A stretch of 64,000 nucleotides of DNA. It comes from Sipunculus nudus (Eukaryota; Annelida; Sipuncula; Golfingiida; Sipunculidae). Below the pieces are notes generated by a model. That model was not told the DNA's origin. It saw only the letters and a program-made list of their open reading frames with translations, and did no database searches. The first letter of the stretch is position 1. Every line of letters begins with the position of its first letter. The stretch is from contig CM049313.1 of the NCBI GenBank assembly GCA_026874595.1, forward strand, positions 52,257,659 through 52,321,658, in the 5' to 3' direction. Shown piece by piece: positions 1 to 12,070 of this stretch. Both the position numbers and the translations under genes were made by a program.

Positions 1-1994
1 AATATTCGGTTTTGATTAAAAGCAATAGCATGATGTAAATACCACATATTGTTGAAAAAAAATTTAATGCAAGCATATTGGTATAAGTAACTGAAATTAC
101 CTCTGAAACTATTTTGGCTAATATCCGATTTGTCGTCTTACTTTTCCATTCATAATTTTAAGATAATAAAAATCTTTGACTGATTATGCCATATCTTCAA
201 AAAGATAACACATTCGTTTTACCAAATATATTAAAACAGGTTTCTATTAGCGTCTACTAATATAATCAAATTCCGAAATTGCTTTGGTAAAACGAATAAC
301 ATTAAGCTCACATACATAGGATCACAAATAAAATCTTATTTACTCGATGATATTTCAAATAATCTTTCTTTTTAAATGTCTACTCTTCGAATAGATTTGC
401 ACCAACAACCGGTACCAGTGTTATACTTCTCCATGCAATATCTCAACAGACCTAAAAAACTAAGTGATCTCTCTAAAAAGAACAAGATAACACTTATTCA
501 GTATTGGTCAAAATATGGTAAATACCAGGATTATAAAGCAGTGAGTATTTGAGGAAATAGTTTATACATTCCCCTTAATATTGTATAATACATTGCATCA
601 AAATGTTCAGGGAAAACAAAGACACACACATGGTGTTATATTCGGTTGTCGCCTAAACATAAGACGTGTGAAAGCCGTATGAAACTGAAAGGTCTAGAAA
701 TATTGTATCTCCGATCAATGGACTTTGTCCAATTACTCTGCTGTAAAGTGCCATGATTCAGACATCTGAGGCATATTGTCAAAGATCACTTAATAAGCAA
801 AGAAACGTGCCGTTATATCAAACGCACAATATAAGGTCAAACCTCCAGACTTGTAGTCTCGTCCAACAAGGAATACCACAAGGGCCAGCTGATGTCTCCA
901 TGAGCGAGATTAACTACACATTATTTTGGCCATGGAAAAATTAAATAATTTCGAAAATTCTGTTCTTTGCGTTACAAAGCTAGAACAAACGGATTGAGGT
1001 TATTTTGGATTTTCTTAGTTGGGGAAAAAATCGGTTTATTTTTTACCTTAGTACCACTTTTAATATTAATATTTTTTTTTTAACTTACGACCATATTTAA
1101 TAATAAATTAAAATTTGCTGTGTAATACTGAATGTGTATTTTCCCATGATGATAAAACCCATAATCTTGGTATTTAAGCCTTTATTGAAAACCATTTGTT
1201 TTGTTTCCTAAACCGGTGTTCAAATTTATTTTGCAAGATACAGCGGTTCAATGGCTGTTGGTGTACGATTCGATCCTTTGCCATCCGCATACTAACATTC
1301 ATTTCACACGCTAGCAGAATGTCGTCAGCGTCTATTCTACTGCACTTGGCTGAATGAAGGTCATTGAAAAAAAAAACTGATTGCCTCTATACTCTCCAAC
1401 CTGTGGAAAAAGGAACACGTATCAAGCTTAACTGTTAACATTATATTTATTCTGCTTCCAAAGTAAAAGTGATGATAACTTTTACCCTCGTTAGATTATA
1501 TTTGAAATTAACATACAAGCCTCTTGTATGCATATCCATTATAAGTTGGAGATATCTTCACTGAAAAAGTAAAATAATTTTGTGGTCAATGCTGAACACT
1601 AAAAATATGGTCGGGCGCAACAAATAAACGAGGAAAGTAATTTAATGTCAACATTTGTATGAAATGAGTCGTTAATCTAAACAGTACCTGTATTGGCATG
1701 GTGCATCCTGAAATACGTTTTTTTATAGGCTATCAGAGCTGATCGAATCAACATATTCCGGAATCCCTATTAAAAAAATAAACAAATAATATTTTATATA
1801 AAAGTCTTCCAGCACATAATCACATGATACAAATTTACGTTCTTTAACAAAAATACTGGCCGTTTCCATCCGTCTCAAATATAACAGCAAAAATATTTTC
1901 TATATCGCAAGTAAACGACCCTTTTTTGCCAAGGGTCCCTCGAGAATATATTAGAAAATTAATTGCAACCATCGACTTGAGGATCGACACTGTT

Positions 1995-1996
<2 letters not shown>
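1..1996. other. AT-rich spacer, no gene seen
   Basis: No open frame longer than about 60 codons, no recognisable domain and no clear repeat on either strand. Homopolymer A and T runs are frequent. I see nothing functional here. Confidence 0.6.
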
Positions 1997-2043
<47 letters not shown>

Positions 2044-2103
2044 GTGTGTGTGTGTAAATATATATATATTACACACATATATATATATATATATGTGTGT
2101 GTG

Positions 2104-2150
<47 letters not shown>
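1997..2150. repeat. (TA)n microsatellite with TGTG interruptions
   Basis: Long TA run broken twice by TGTGTGTG followed by TAAATA, so the array itself is a higher-order repeat. The IY-rich minus-strand frame across it is a translation of the microsatellite and not a protein. Confidence 0.97.
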
Positions 2151-2156
<6 letters not shown>

Positions 2157-3904
2157 TATTTGATAATATGGTTTCAAAGAAAATGATGCTATACCTGTTT
2201 TCATCATGACAATGTCTGATCAGGCATTGTCTTGTCGGGTAATATATACATGAAAAGCGACAATGGTAGCCAGAGATAAGGACACTTGTTAGTTACCATA
2301 GGAAAACAACCAGTAAAGCCATGCAAGACCAAGGCTTAATAGCGAGTAGACGCCTGAAGCTGGCGGGTGATGAGTCTTTTTCAGTCAAAAGGGTCTTCAG
2401 AGACACAAAGCCACCTCTTTCGGTTTTACGGAATTCATTACCTACTCGAACTAAAAGACCAACCTATATCTTTTATAAAGTTTTTTTTGGATTTATATAA
2501 GGGATAAATGTATTTTAAAAGATAACGTCCACTGGAATTCACGAGCTATCTGCGACCAGATATCTATAATATGTTAAATGACATTATAGTTCAACAACGA
2601 GAGCTATTTTTTATAAAATTTCTTTATATATTTTTTCATCTGTCACAACTTTACGTATTACCATAAGCAGCATACCAGGATAGTTGAATACAGGCATAAA
2701 GCACTGCCATGACTTAAGTTCCTCGACTAGAATTCAACTTTAGAAACAGTAAATTTAAATAAAGTTTCTCGATTATCACCAAAATTAAGAAAGAGCAACA
2801 AATAGGGTATACTTGAATTAAACCGCGGCTCAGCATTAAAAGCTAATAGTGAAAAAGATATTTGGTTAAGATTTAAAAAAAATAACAAATTCACAATAAC
2901 AATTAAAATTTAGCAAAACTGGAGAACGCACCAAAAATCGTCAAATCATTCACACTTTCCGATTCATATATATATATCGGGCAGATAAGGGCCATTTCGG
3001 ATATATTCTTTTTGATCACTGATCCCCGAATATCGTGACGGTTACGGCAAGAATACCTTTGAAAAAATGTAGTCTATATAAATTACTTATTTTCTATATT
3101 GACGACCCTTGCTTGCTACGTTTCTACATTTACACGTGGAATCATACGTACTTACTCTATGAAAAGACAGGACTTTGAAAATGTGTCTAGTCGCGGATTA
3201 TCATGTATAGTCGCCTTGTCTTCGGGAGACTGTTCCATTTTGACATATACCAACATGCCATCGTATGTTATTTTTACTTACTGAAAGTCTTTTACAGAGA
3301 ATTTATATTGAGTGTTTAATAAGATACAATCACTGTTTTCTGTTATTTCGCATGTTTCCCGCATTTAAATGTAATTTAAAACTCTGTTTCTCAATACTCA
3401 CAAGAAGCATATTTGAACACTTAAAATTAAAAAAAAAAGTTAAGTCTTCTTGAACTGCATTAAAGGAAATTGCACTATGCTTACACTGATATTCGAATTT
3501 AGAGTAGTAATAACAGGAAGCGGAAGAATTTCTTATAAAGTCAGTATAAATTCCTATACTTATTGAGTTATTGGCCTTACAATTTATTCTCGAAATCTGA
3601 AAGTGCTTCACCATGCGAATCCTTGATTGGTATGAGCACATACCCAATCACTCAACAATTATGAAGACAAAAAAACTTATAGATGTTCGTCAGATAATCC
3701 TTTGAAGTTATAGAAATATACCAAATCTGCGAGCTATATTAATTAAGGTAAGACCAAGGATAAGTGCATCTTGAGATCCATATGTTCCTTAAAAAATGAT
3801 ATCATATATTATTACGCATATTTTTCCGAATGTTTGGAAATAAAAGTGTTTTGATACTGAAATGTGTTTTTGCACAACTTTGCAACAACTATATTATTCG
3901 ATAA
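2151..3904. other. AT-rich spacer, no gene seen
   Basis: Only short chance frames. The overlapping plus and minus frames near 3.1-3.65 kb have AT-driven composition and no domain. Confidence 0.55.
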
Positions 3905-4010
3905 AGTACTCATGGTACACTTACAGTACTCAGTACTCGTACTCCAGTACTGTAAACAAGTCTAAAGTACTCATATTCGCACTAAAGTACTTTTAAAGTA
4001 CCCAGTGCTT
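3905..4010. repeat. AGTACT-rich patch
   Basis: The hexamer AGTACT or its close variants (AGTACTC, AAGTAC, CGTACT) recurs about ten times in 100 bases with irregular spacing. AGTACT is its own reverse complement, so the patch is full of small palindromes. It is followed by a slightly GC-richer stretch to about 4.12 kb that I cannot assign. Confidence 0.8.
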
Positions 4011-4414
4011 GATCTCGGCTACTTTCAAAATTGTCGGGTCCAACTTTGGTTGGTTCTGGATAGGTTAGCTCGAACGGGAATATTTGTCGGCGGAGACGTG
4101 ATCTGTGTTCCGGTAACTTGTTCAAATGTATTTATTTTTTTTTTCATAATATGGCCCGGGCATGTTATATTTGTAATACATTGCCTCCTGCTGGAGTCTT
4201 GCTATTTCTAAACATCTACTGGGACAAATCTATTCACCGTAAAATAATAGGCCTCTTTCTAGCTTTGTTGTGATTATTCCAACATCCAGTATCTAACAGT
4301 AGTTATAATGGCGAGAATTAATATTAAGATTGTTAATGGGGACTTCTTTGGAAGTTATATCAAATAAGACCAACATAGTTCTTGGCAGTAAAACATACTT
4401 AACCTTAAATTAAC
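4011..4414. other. spacer
   Basis: Contains a 68-codon plus frame with no recognised domain. Nothing else seen. Confidence 0.5.
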
Positions 4415-4500
4415 CAGACAATTACCCCTATGGACAATTACCCCCAGGACAATTACCCGCTGGGGCAACTACCCCCCAGACAACTCCCCCCAGACAATTA
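4415..4500. repeat. C-rich minisatellite, GACAATTACCCCC type
   Basis: About five degenerate units of the form CAGACAATTACCCCC, roughly 15-19 bases each, stand out in otherwise AT-rich sequence. The strand asymmetry is strong (C on plus, G on minus). The glycine-rich minus frame that crosses it is a translation of the repeat. Confidence 0.85.
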
Positions 4501-5483
4501 TTGGTCTTAATTGTGTCAACATATGATACTATTATGAATACCAATACTCTGAAGAACATATCACTGGGGAGGAAATGTAGCACGTTGGTTAATCTTTGCG
4601 TAAGCAACGTGTCAAAATGTATATACATTAGATTATCACCGTTCCTGAGTTCCAAAGGGATATCATGAGAGCTTCAACAGTACCTTCCTAATACAACAGG
4701 TTGTTGATTTTGTAATTTACCTAAATAAGGTATTCCTTGTTGTCTGTTATGTGTTTTAATTTATGCAAAGGTTTGAATTTAAAAGAAATAAAAAAATCGG
4801 GGACAGAGTATTGAGTTTTGGTGTTTTTTTTCAAATAAACATATACCTGTTATAGCATCAACAGTTAGGTTATACCATGGACTTTAACCACATTTGACAT
4901 TATACATATAATTTTTTTCAGACTTAAGGCCAGCAAACAATCTATATTTCATTTCATAAGTGCGGTCTGAATGATTAAGTTTGACCTCAGTGTTTCTAAC
5001 TGCAGTATGATAAGGCCATATAATTTACCGTATGTATTCTTATGTTGGTACTTGGCGGCCTGGAAGAACGTGAAAAAGCGTTTTCGGCCAAACTTGTTAC
5101 ATCATAATCAGAATAATTTACAGACGATAAAGATATTTAGTCTTGCCAAAAAGCAAGTCAAGAATGTTATGACAATGAAAGATTGTCTTTTAAGCAAATT
5201 ACACTTTTAAGAGCAGAGGTAGGAATGTAAGACGATTTTGATACAATTATCTAACACACAAAATGATGTTTTACCGCCCCGTCCTTTTCTGATTTCTTAT
5301 CCACATTATATATAGATGATCCTCACGATCATTGCATCATATCAATTTTAAGGAAAAACAATTAAATTACGCTGAAAAATAGATCTCAAAATTTAGCTAA
5401 CCATATAAAAGAACAGTACACTGTGTTAAGAGGGACTAAACAACCAAAGGGCTGCAGTTCAGGGTTATATGCAAAAAAAGTGA
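4501..5483. other. spacer upstream of the DIRS-like relic
   Basis: No domain recognised. The last 60 bases may still belong to the element, since an AAAACAACCAAAGGGCTGCAG-like stretch sits where the reverse-transcriptase end of a DIRS polyprotein would be, but I cannot show this. Confidence 0.4.
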
Positions 5484-6640
5484 TTGTCAGATGCAGCTAA
5501 AGCAGACTTAAATTGCTGGAGAGATAATGCACAAAAAACCTGTTTATCAATAAAATAAAAGAAAATCAGATTTAACAGTTTAAATTAGTTCAAACTGTCC
5601 ACAGCTAAACTAAATGGGGGATGTCTGGGTAATGATAAAACGAAGGCTTTATGTTCGCAGACAGAGACAGTTAAGCACATTAATGTCCTAAAATTATTTG
5701 TCAGTGATTTCTGGGAGGGAGTGCACTGTAAGTCTCGTGTAAACATGCTGCAAACAATCATATTAGGCTGCTCATTGACATCACAACTGCAGTGGTGTAT
5801 GTAAGCAAGCAAGGGGGAACAAGACAGAGCCTCAATAGGTTAACAAGAGAAATATGGGCTTTTTCCCTTGAGAAAAATATATGGGTTTCAGCCGAGCATG
5901 TTTCAGATGTAGAAAACACAGAGGCAGTTAAACTTTATAGGACGTTTAATCTCTTACAGGGAATGGCAGCTTATTCCCACGATCTTCAAAGAGATAGCAA
6001 ATCTCTATCTATTGACCTGTTTGCTTCTAGAATAAATCACTAGATGTCTAGATAAATATCATTGAAACCTGATCTCTTAGCTATGTCAGTAGATGCTTTT
6101 TCCATTGAATGGACTGATAATATTTTATATAAATTTCCCCCTTTCAGAATACTTATACAGGTCTTAAGGAAGCTGCAAATGGATCAAACTAACGGGATAC
6201 CTTGTAGAACAAATCAACAATGGTTTCCGAGGGCCATGCAGATGCTAATAGACAAATATAGAATACCCCCACAGAGCCAGAATATAATTCAGTTCCAACA
6301 GGATTTAACCAACGTACATCTGCAGCCAAAAAAAAGCTCCTGATATTCCACTTGTCAAGAGATCAATGAAAACGCAAACAGTTTCTTAAAGAGCTTCAAG
6401 TGTCATCATCCAGTCATGGTAAAATAATCCGCAAATAAATCATGTAGCTCTTATCTCAAAAGATGTCATAGCAACTACAGTCAGAGGGATCTGGATCGCA
6501 TCTATCCCACTTTAGTTGAAGATATAGCCTTTCTAGCCTATCTTTATCATGGTCATTACGTGGGTTCCATTGCCTTTAAACACAGCCAGATTTGCTCTAT
6601 CTTCACTAATCCCACCTTTTAATTGGATAGTTTTTTTTAA
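5484..6640 (+). mobile_element. DIRS-like retrotransposon relic (RNase H to tyrosine recombinase)
   Basis: Broken plus-strand coding sequence read through frameshifts and stops. Near 5.48 kb it reads LSDAAKADLNCWRDNA, the linker between reverse transcriptase and RNase H. At 5.67 kb it reads VKHINVLKLF, matching the family HINxLEL motif. At 5.76-5.85 kb it reads HIRLLIDITTAVVYVSKQGG then TRQSLNRLTREIW, matching the DNTTAVAYINKxGGTRS block. At 6.01-6.15 kb it reads IDLFASRINH, KPDLLAMSVDAFSIEW and FPPFRILIQVLRKL, typical of DIRS elements. At about 6.51-6.64 kb VEDIAFLAYLYHGHYVGSIA then KHSQICSIFTNPTF resembles the N-terminal domain of the DIRS tyrosine recombinase. Changes inside the motifs (N to I in DNTT, in-frame stops near 5.73 and 6.04 kb) show the copy is dead. 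The catalytic R-H-R-Y part of the recombinase and the terminal repeats are not visible. Confidence 0.85.
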
Positions 6641-8699
6641 ATCCCCCCTCCCCCAATCAGCAGTTTCCTTGAAGGTGGCTACCACATAAGGGTATTCATC
6701 CCTAATACAAACGTCTCCTGGGATCCTAAAGTTTTTTTTTTCATTTTTAAGCAAGCTCTTGCCATTACCAATAACGTACGTGAACACCTAAGCTGCTGAT
6801 GCTGCTGTTACTGGACACAGAGCTCAGTAATTTCATTTGCGTTGCACCGGTAAAATCAAAATCACCTTGTCCAAAATAAAAATTAGAAGAGGAGACCTTG
6901 TGAAGCAGAATTTCTCTAGGAATAGTCAAGCAGAAGTAACATCAAACACAAATGTCCAGAAAGGAGGTATTATGTTGTAACAGTAATAAAAAAAAAAAAC
7001 ATCTAAATAGGCTTAAAATCTCAGAGGAGATAAAACAAAACACTTTATTAGCATAAATACACCACATTTAGCAGTATCTAGTGACACTATCCCAAATTAA
7101 CTTTACGCAGTGCTGATATCGATATGAGCATTTTCACACCACAAAGCTACAACATCTGCCGCATGCAGAATGAACATGAACAATGTTTTTTTTTCCTTAA
7201 AAAAAAAGTTTTTTGACTAATACATACTACAACCAACAAATATCCGCAGCTAACAGCCTAAATTGATGCACGTTCTCTGAAACGTGAGAGGTGAGACAGA
7301 AATCCCAAAATTAAACAAAACTAACCTAATATTAAGTTTGATGTGAATTCTGTAGATCCTTGAGTCGGCAGAGAACATATGCCCTCCCTTGTTTGTCTAT
7401 CAATGGGTAGTTCTCCCCACCCGAATTATCACTTGTGCATCTCTAAGTTTTGTCTCATAGGAACAGTGGACTGGCGCTCCCTCATATTATCTACACAAAC
7501 TCCGGTATTTACAGAATTCTCACCAAACTTCAACTTAGGCAAGTGTTGTTTAATTTTTTAATTATGTTTTATAACAAGAACCAAAACTCTGCAGTTTCAT
7601 TGGACCAGAGGTAAAAGTCTATAAACAACATGTGTGCTTCAAAACCACTCGAATATAATACTGTATAATAGAAACTGATATAATATAATACATAATACAG
7701 ATATCATAAATCTAATTACACACCCGGTAATAGTATAACGAAAAGCGCATAAAATTAAAAAAAAAGAAAATTAGCCTAAATAATCTCCTTCGATGTATTT
7801 AATGAATTTTGAAAACAAATGCTACTGGGACAGACAAAATATACGGGAGAAAATCCCTACAAGAAACAGATCATAATCCCGGGTTATGTAGTATGCCACA
7901 ATACCAATAAAGCTAAAAATCTAAAGAGCGTTTAAATAATTAGGTGATTAGCTGTATGTATTGATTTGTACAGTGGTTTAAGTAACTTACTCCTATTTTG
8001 TAGATTCAAATGGCCTTAAATTCGGAAGATTGATTCATGTATTAGGGGAGTTTAATCTATATATTTTATGGGACAAACACACAAAATATTTTATGTGGGA
8101 AACAAAGAAGTCGTTGGTGAGATTATTGGTGACAAATAAACCTGCTGAGCAGTGCAAAACGGGTCGCAAAGTTCAAACAAATAAAGAACGGTTGAACGAT
8201 ACAGTGGCCGATCAAATAATCTAAAGGGTGGTCAGAGCATCATATGAAAAAAAAAACAGCGTCGTGAGAAATAGACTCTTAGACACTGGTGAAAAACTAT
8301 TTAAGACTGTAATAAATATGACAAGTTCCGGGGTGTTGAGACAGTTAAAACGATACCAAATGAAAATTTAAAATCAAATCGAGGTAGAAATGTGTTTGAT
8401 GAAATCTTAATTAGGGTATGGAATATGGAAATAGTGAAATTCAAGGTAACAAAACCGCTATTTTCAAGTGATCACTCATGTTTATTAATCTACACTATCA
8501 TTATTAATATAACATCATGGTATACATGAATATAAAGTTCCAGAAGGAGTCGATGAGCAGATGAAAATAATAATCATTAATCCACGAATGGTGAAAAGTC
8601 TGAGAATTTTTATGGTTGTACAATTTCTAACAAATTATTGTGTAAATGGTTTGTAAGTGTAATAGAGATCTGGCATATATAGCTTTAACACATATTTTG
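6641..8699. other. spacer between two retroelement relics
   Basis: The first 200 bases may hold more decayed DIRS recombinase. Around 8.03-8.33 kb a plus frame (GEFNLYILWDKHTKYFMWE) and a following RVVRASYEKKNSVVRNRLL segment have protein-like composition and could be an upstream ORF of the L1/Tx1-like element, but I recognise no domain. Confidence 0.4.
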
Positions 8700-9705
8700 T
8701 GTTATTCTGCCAGCTTAAATGTTAACGGCCTAGGAGGCAAGAATAAACATCGAAAGATATTTAGATGGCTTTCAAGATTTCATTAAGGTTTAACATTTTT
8801 ACAAGAGTAACCTTCTGAGCATTCGATATAAAATATATTAACAAATGCGTGGGGCTGAAATATTTTATATCACATGGTACTTCAAATAGTAAAGGTGAAG
8901 CCATTTTGTTTCCTATTCAATGGGAAAACTAATTTGAAGTGAAGATTGGTGACACATTTGGAAGATATTTGTTTATTTTGTTGAATAATAATGAGCAAAA
9001 GATTTAATGTTCACTATTATGCAGCAACTGTTGATCATATGCATGATCTTCTAAAATTCCAGGAAGGAAAAGAATCGCCTCTATATTTAATATGGATTGA
9101 TTGTACCATCATATTGTGTGGTGATCTGAACACGTTTTTAGATCCTGGATTTTGATAGATGTCATGTTTTTGTACAATGCTAGGAGAAGAACTGCACAGG
9201 CTATAGTAAATATGATGGGTGTGTTTAAAATTGTTGGCAGCAAGAGATTACTTAATATAAAAAAAGATGGGCGTGCCGACACGTACAAAATACGTTATCA
9301 GTGTTTACGACCTAACCTTTCAGTGAAAAACCATTTCGACCAAAACCATGTTTGTTGCTTCACGATCAGGAAAGGCTACGAAAGACGAAGGTATGAAAGT
9401 ACTAATGTCTTACCGTTCAATGACCACAGGCCTAGATTAATTTAAGATGTGTGAGGTTTCAGTGTATGACCAAAAATTGTTTAATTGTATTTCATATTGA
9501 TTGATGTATCACAAAATACATATCATAATGGCATTGGTTATCAAATTAGTGATACAGGAAACTATTTCAGTGAAAGGAAATGTATGTTGAACAGATAAAA
9601 AAACATCTTAAAGAATCAAACACATTAGGTATAGTTCATTTATTGTTATGACATGAGAGGGCGCAAATGTCGGACACAAAAATATTGAAGGCAACACAGT
9701 GTTAA
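8700..9705 (+). mobile_element. L1/Tx1-like LINE relic, APE-type endonuclease domain
   Basis: Decayed endonuclease of a non-LTR retrotransposon, read across several frames on the plus strand in the right order. SLNVNGL plus HRKIFRWL at 8.71-8.77 kb is the N-terminal strand. LTFLQE at about 8.80 kb carries the catalytic-site glutamate. HGTSNSKGEAILFP at 8.87-8.92 kb and GDTFGRYLFILL at about 8.95 kb follow the HGxxxSxGVAIL and DxxGRYL motifs. HYYAATVDH at about 9.01 kb matches the YAPT block. ILCGDLNTFLDPGF at about 9.12 kb is the GGDFNxxLDP motif. Then IVNMMGVFKIVGSKRLLNIK and TYKIRYQCLRPNLS take the place of the LVDxWRxLNP/YTWR/SRLD region. A later YVEQIKKHLKES at about 9.58 kb resembles the linker before the reverse transcriptase. 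No reverse transcriptase core is present, so this is a fragment that cannot move by itself. Confidence 0.85.
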
Positions 9706-10249
9706 TTTAACCCATAGATGTCTTAGGTTTTTCTTGATAATTTAAGAATGATCATATAATTTACCATTTGTTAAGACTAAACGAAAAGACAAAACAAAAG
9801 GAAAAATCCATTCGCGCAAAGTTTAAAATTATGTCAGTATTTTTTTTCAATTTTTTCAATTATTATAAAATTATGTGCAACGAGTTGTCAGTCCACCCTG
9901 CTATTATTTGGGCAGATATATTGTTCGAAAGTAATTGCTTTAATACGCTAGACGACGCCGTGTATATTCTCTGTACCTTGTCGGAAGTTAATATTTATCA
10001 TTGAGCCTTGCAAGGATACAATTATTGATATCAGTGTGTAATAAATGTTAACCGAGACATAGACATTGGCTCTTTCCATCACTATAGACCAGATCAATCT
10101 TCTTTGCTCTTCGTTCATACATAAATGTCCATTTAATCAACGATCAAATTAGTCTGCCTGCAGCTTTCTCGAGGAACGGTTCCCTTTGGAGGAGGTGTTT
10201 TCTTATTAATCTGAGCGACTGAACCGGTAGGAATTTGAGCATGCAATGG
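9706..10249. other. spacer
   Basis: A 78-codon plus frame without recognisable domain; otherwise nothing seen. Confidence 0.5.
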
Positions 10250-12070
10250 AAATGCCGGGGACATTTACCAGAGATTTATCGGAGAAACGCATCCAATTCT
10301 ACGGAAAGATCTGAGAGGCAACGATTAAGTTTTATTTTTTAAGGCTATAGGGAGTTTTAAGCCCGATAAAATGCAATGAAAAAGCGGGAAAAAAATATTA
10401 TTAGTTAATGCTGGCATTTGTGTTTGCTTCAAATAAAGTGATAAGAATAATTTTTTGATCTAAAATTAAAAACAGTGAGACAGGTTTAAATTTTCGTATA
10501 TATTTAAATATTATAAAAAAATATTTGATTCTTGTTTTCCCCCAAACCATACTTATTTTATTTTTTATTAAGAGAATGTTCATTATTAATTTTTGAATTT
10601 CCTTTATGTATAAAGTAATGTATTTAATAAATGTAAATTTCATCGTTTAATACATTTAAACATAACATATTCTGTAATAGCTTCAAACCTGACGCAAGCA
10701 CGTTATTTGGTTCTTCATGTGAAATTCTGATAAACAATATGGATATAAATAATACTGAACAATACAGAAGAAAGACATTTTAAAGCCTAAGAAATGTTGT
10801 AGGTTAGTTCCTATACATAACCTGTCAAAGTGTCTCAGTGATAGTTATTCTATAAGATCAAAATATAGACATAGGCGCTTAATTGTTTATAATGTAGTAT
10901 TTCTTATAATGTTATCCAATTTATCATAGGTGTAGGAAATAATGTTGTATGATTCATTATTTTAATTAATCTGCTGGGTGTAAAACGATGACATGCTTTC
11001 TTTATCATTATATATTATCACTATTTTTTTATTAAGATTCATGATGGTCGAGGTTAAAGGTCGATAAACCTCAAAAAGTCATATGAGGATTTCTTAATTG
11101 CTACATGAGGTTGAAATTGTTCTGAAAACTCTTAAAAAAGAATCCCAGATGTGAGATAAAGAGATTTCTAGGCAAGAGGTCATCAGACATGTTCTTGAGA
11201 ACAATTTAGTTCATTAAAGGTTTACAGTTACTGTGGGGGAAATGTGACCATCTTAAATTTCATACTTTAGCACCAGTTGCCTCTCCAAGCGTCATATCAT
11301 GTAATTGTAAACTTGCTTTTTCTATGGTGTTTGCACAACGCCTGTATATGAACTGCTGTGCTACGTTTTTATTCTTTCAGTACACAAAAGCTTAAACCGA
11401 ACACGTCTTAGACGGCATTACTGATATTGAACCTATTAACCTACTTCAATAACTAACTGTCCATTCTTGAGATACAAGAGAATGAAAATCCCATTTGGGT
11501 TGTATGTGAAGACACATATTTAATATACCCTATTTGTCACAACACAAATTAAGAGAAGCTACAATATATAAACAATTAAACTGATTCCCTCAACACTTGT
11601 GCAAAAATAACTAAGTTAGAAAACGTTTACAGCTGACAGAAGGACAGCAATATATTCACCCTCACCCTTATTTCAAAGAAACTTCTCCCTGTCTCCATGC
11701 CACTATCGATTTAAGTCGTTCGTGAACAGGGCTTTCAAAGCAGAAGGAAGGAAAATTCGCTGAAGCTGTAACTAGCCAATCAAATTGTTGAGTCGGGTGT
11801 TGGCGCCTTTTCATTTATATTGCATCGATCGCCAGTCCAGAACAGATGTTGACAGGGTAAGACGGCCTCGCTGCTTATATACGCATCAGTGGCGGCTGTG
11901 TTACAACAGGCGCGCTACATGCAACAACAGACAAACAATATTAATTATTTGTCAAACCATATTATCAAGCATTGTAACGTTCTTTGAAATATCCATCTAT
12001 ACAAATATGCAAGGTACAGAAATTATAACCATATGCATGAGTGAAATTAGTGGACATTTAGGGTAATTTG
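10250..12070. repeat. segmental duplication copy 1 (block E end and block F)
   Basis: Aligns by eye with 40,770-42,170 in copy 4. Anchors: CCGGGGACATTTACCAGAG at 10.26 kb against the 40.77 kb stretch CAGGGGTATTAGCCAAAGA and the copy 2 stretch at 23.07 kb; TGTATATGAACTGC with CCGAACACGTCT at 11.34-11.41 kb against 41.62-41.67 kb; and TCGTGAACAGGGC plus GCATCGATCGCCAGT at 11.72-11.84 kb against 42.02-42.10 kb. The 5' blocks A-D are missing here. Indels are frequent and no frame is kept, so this is old non-coding duplicated sequence. The 93-codon plus frame at the right end is not preserved in copy 4. Confidence 0.8.

Noticed and set aside
6533-6787. 84-codon minus frame with protein-like composition
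   Set aside because: It is antisense to the DIRS-like recombinase segment, where the plus strand gives family motifs.
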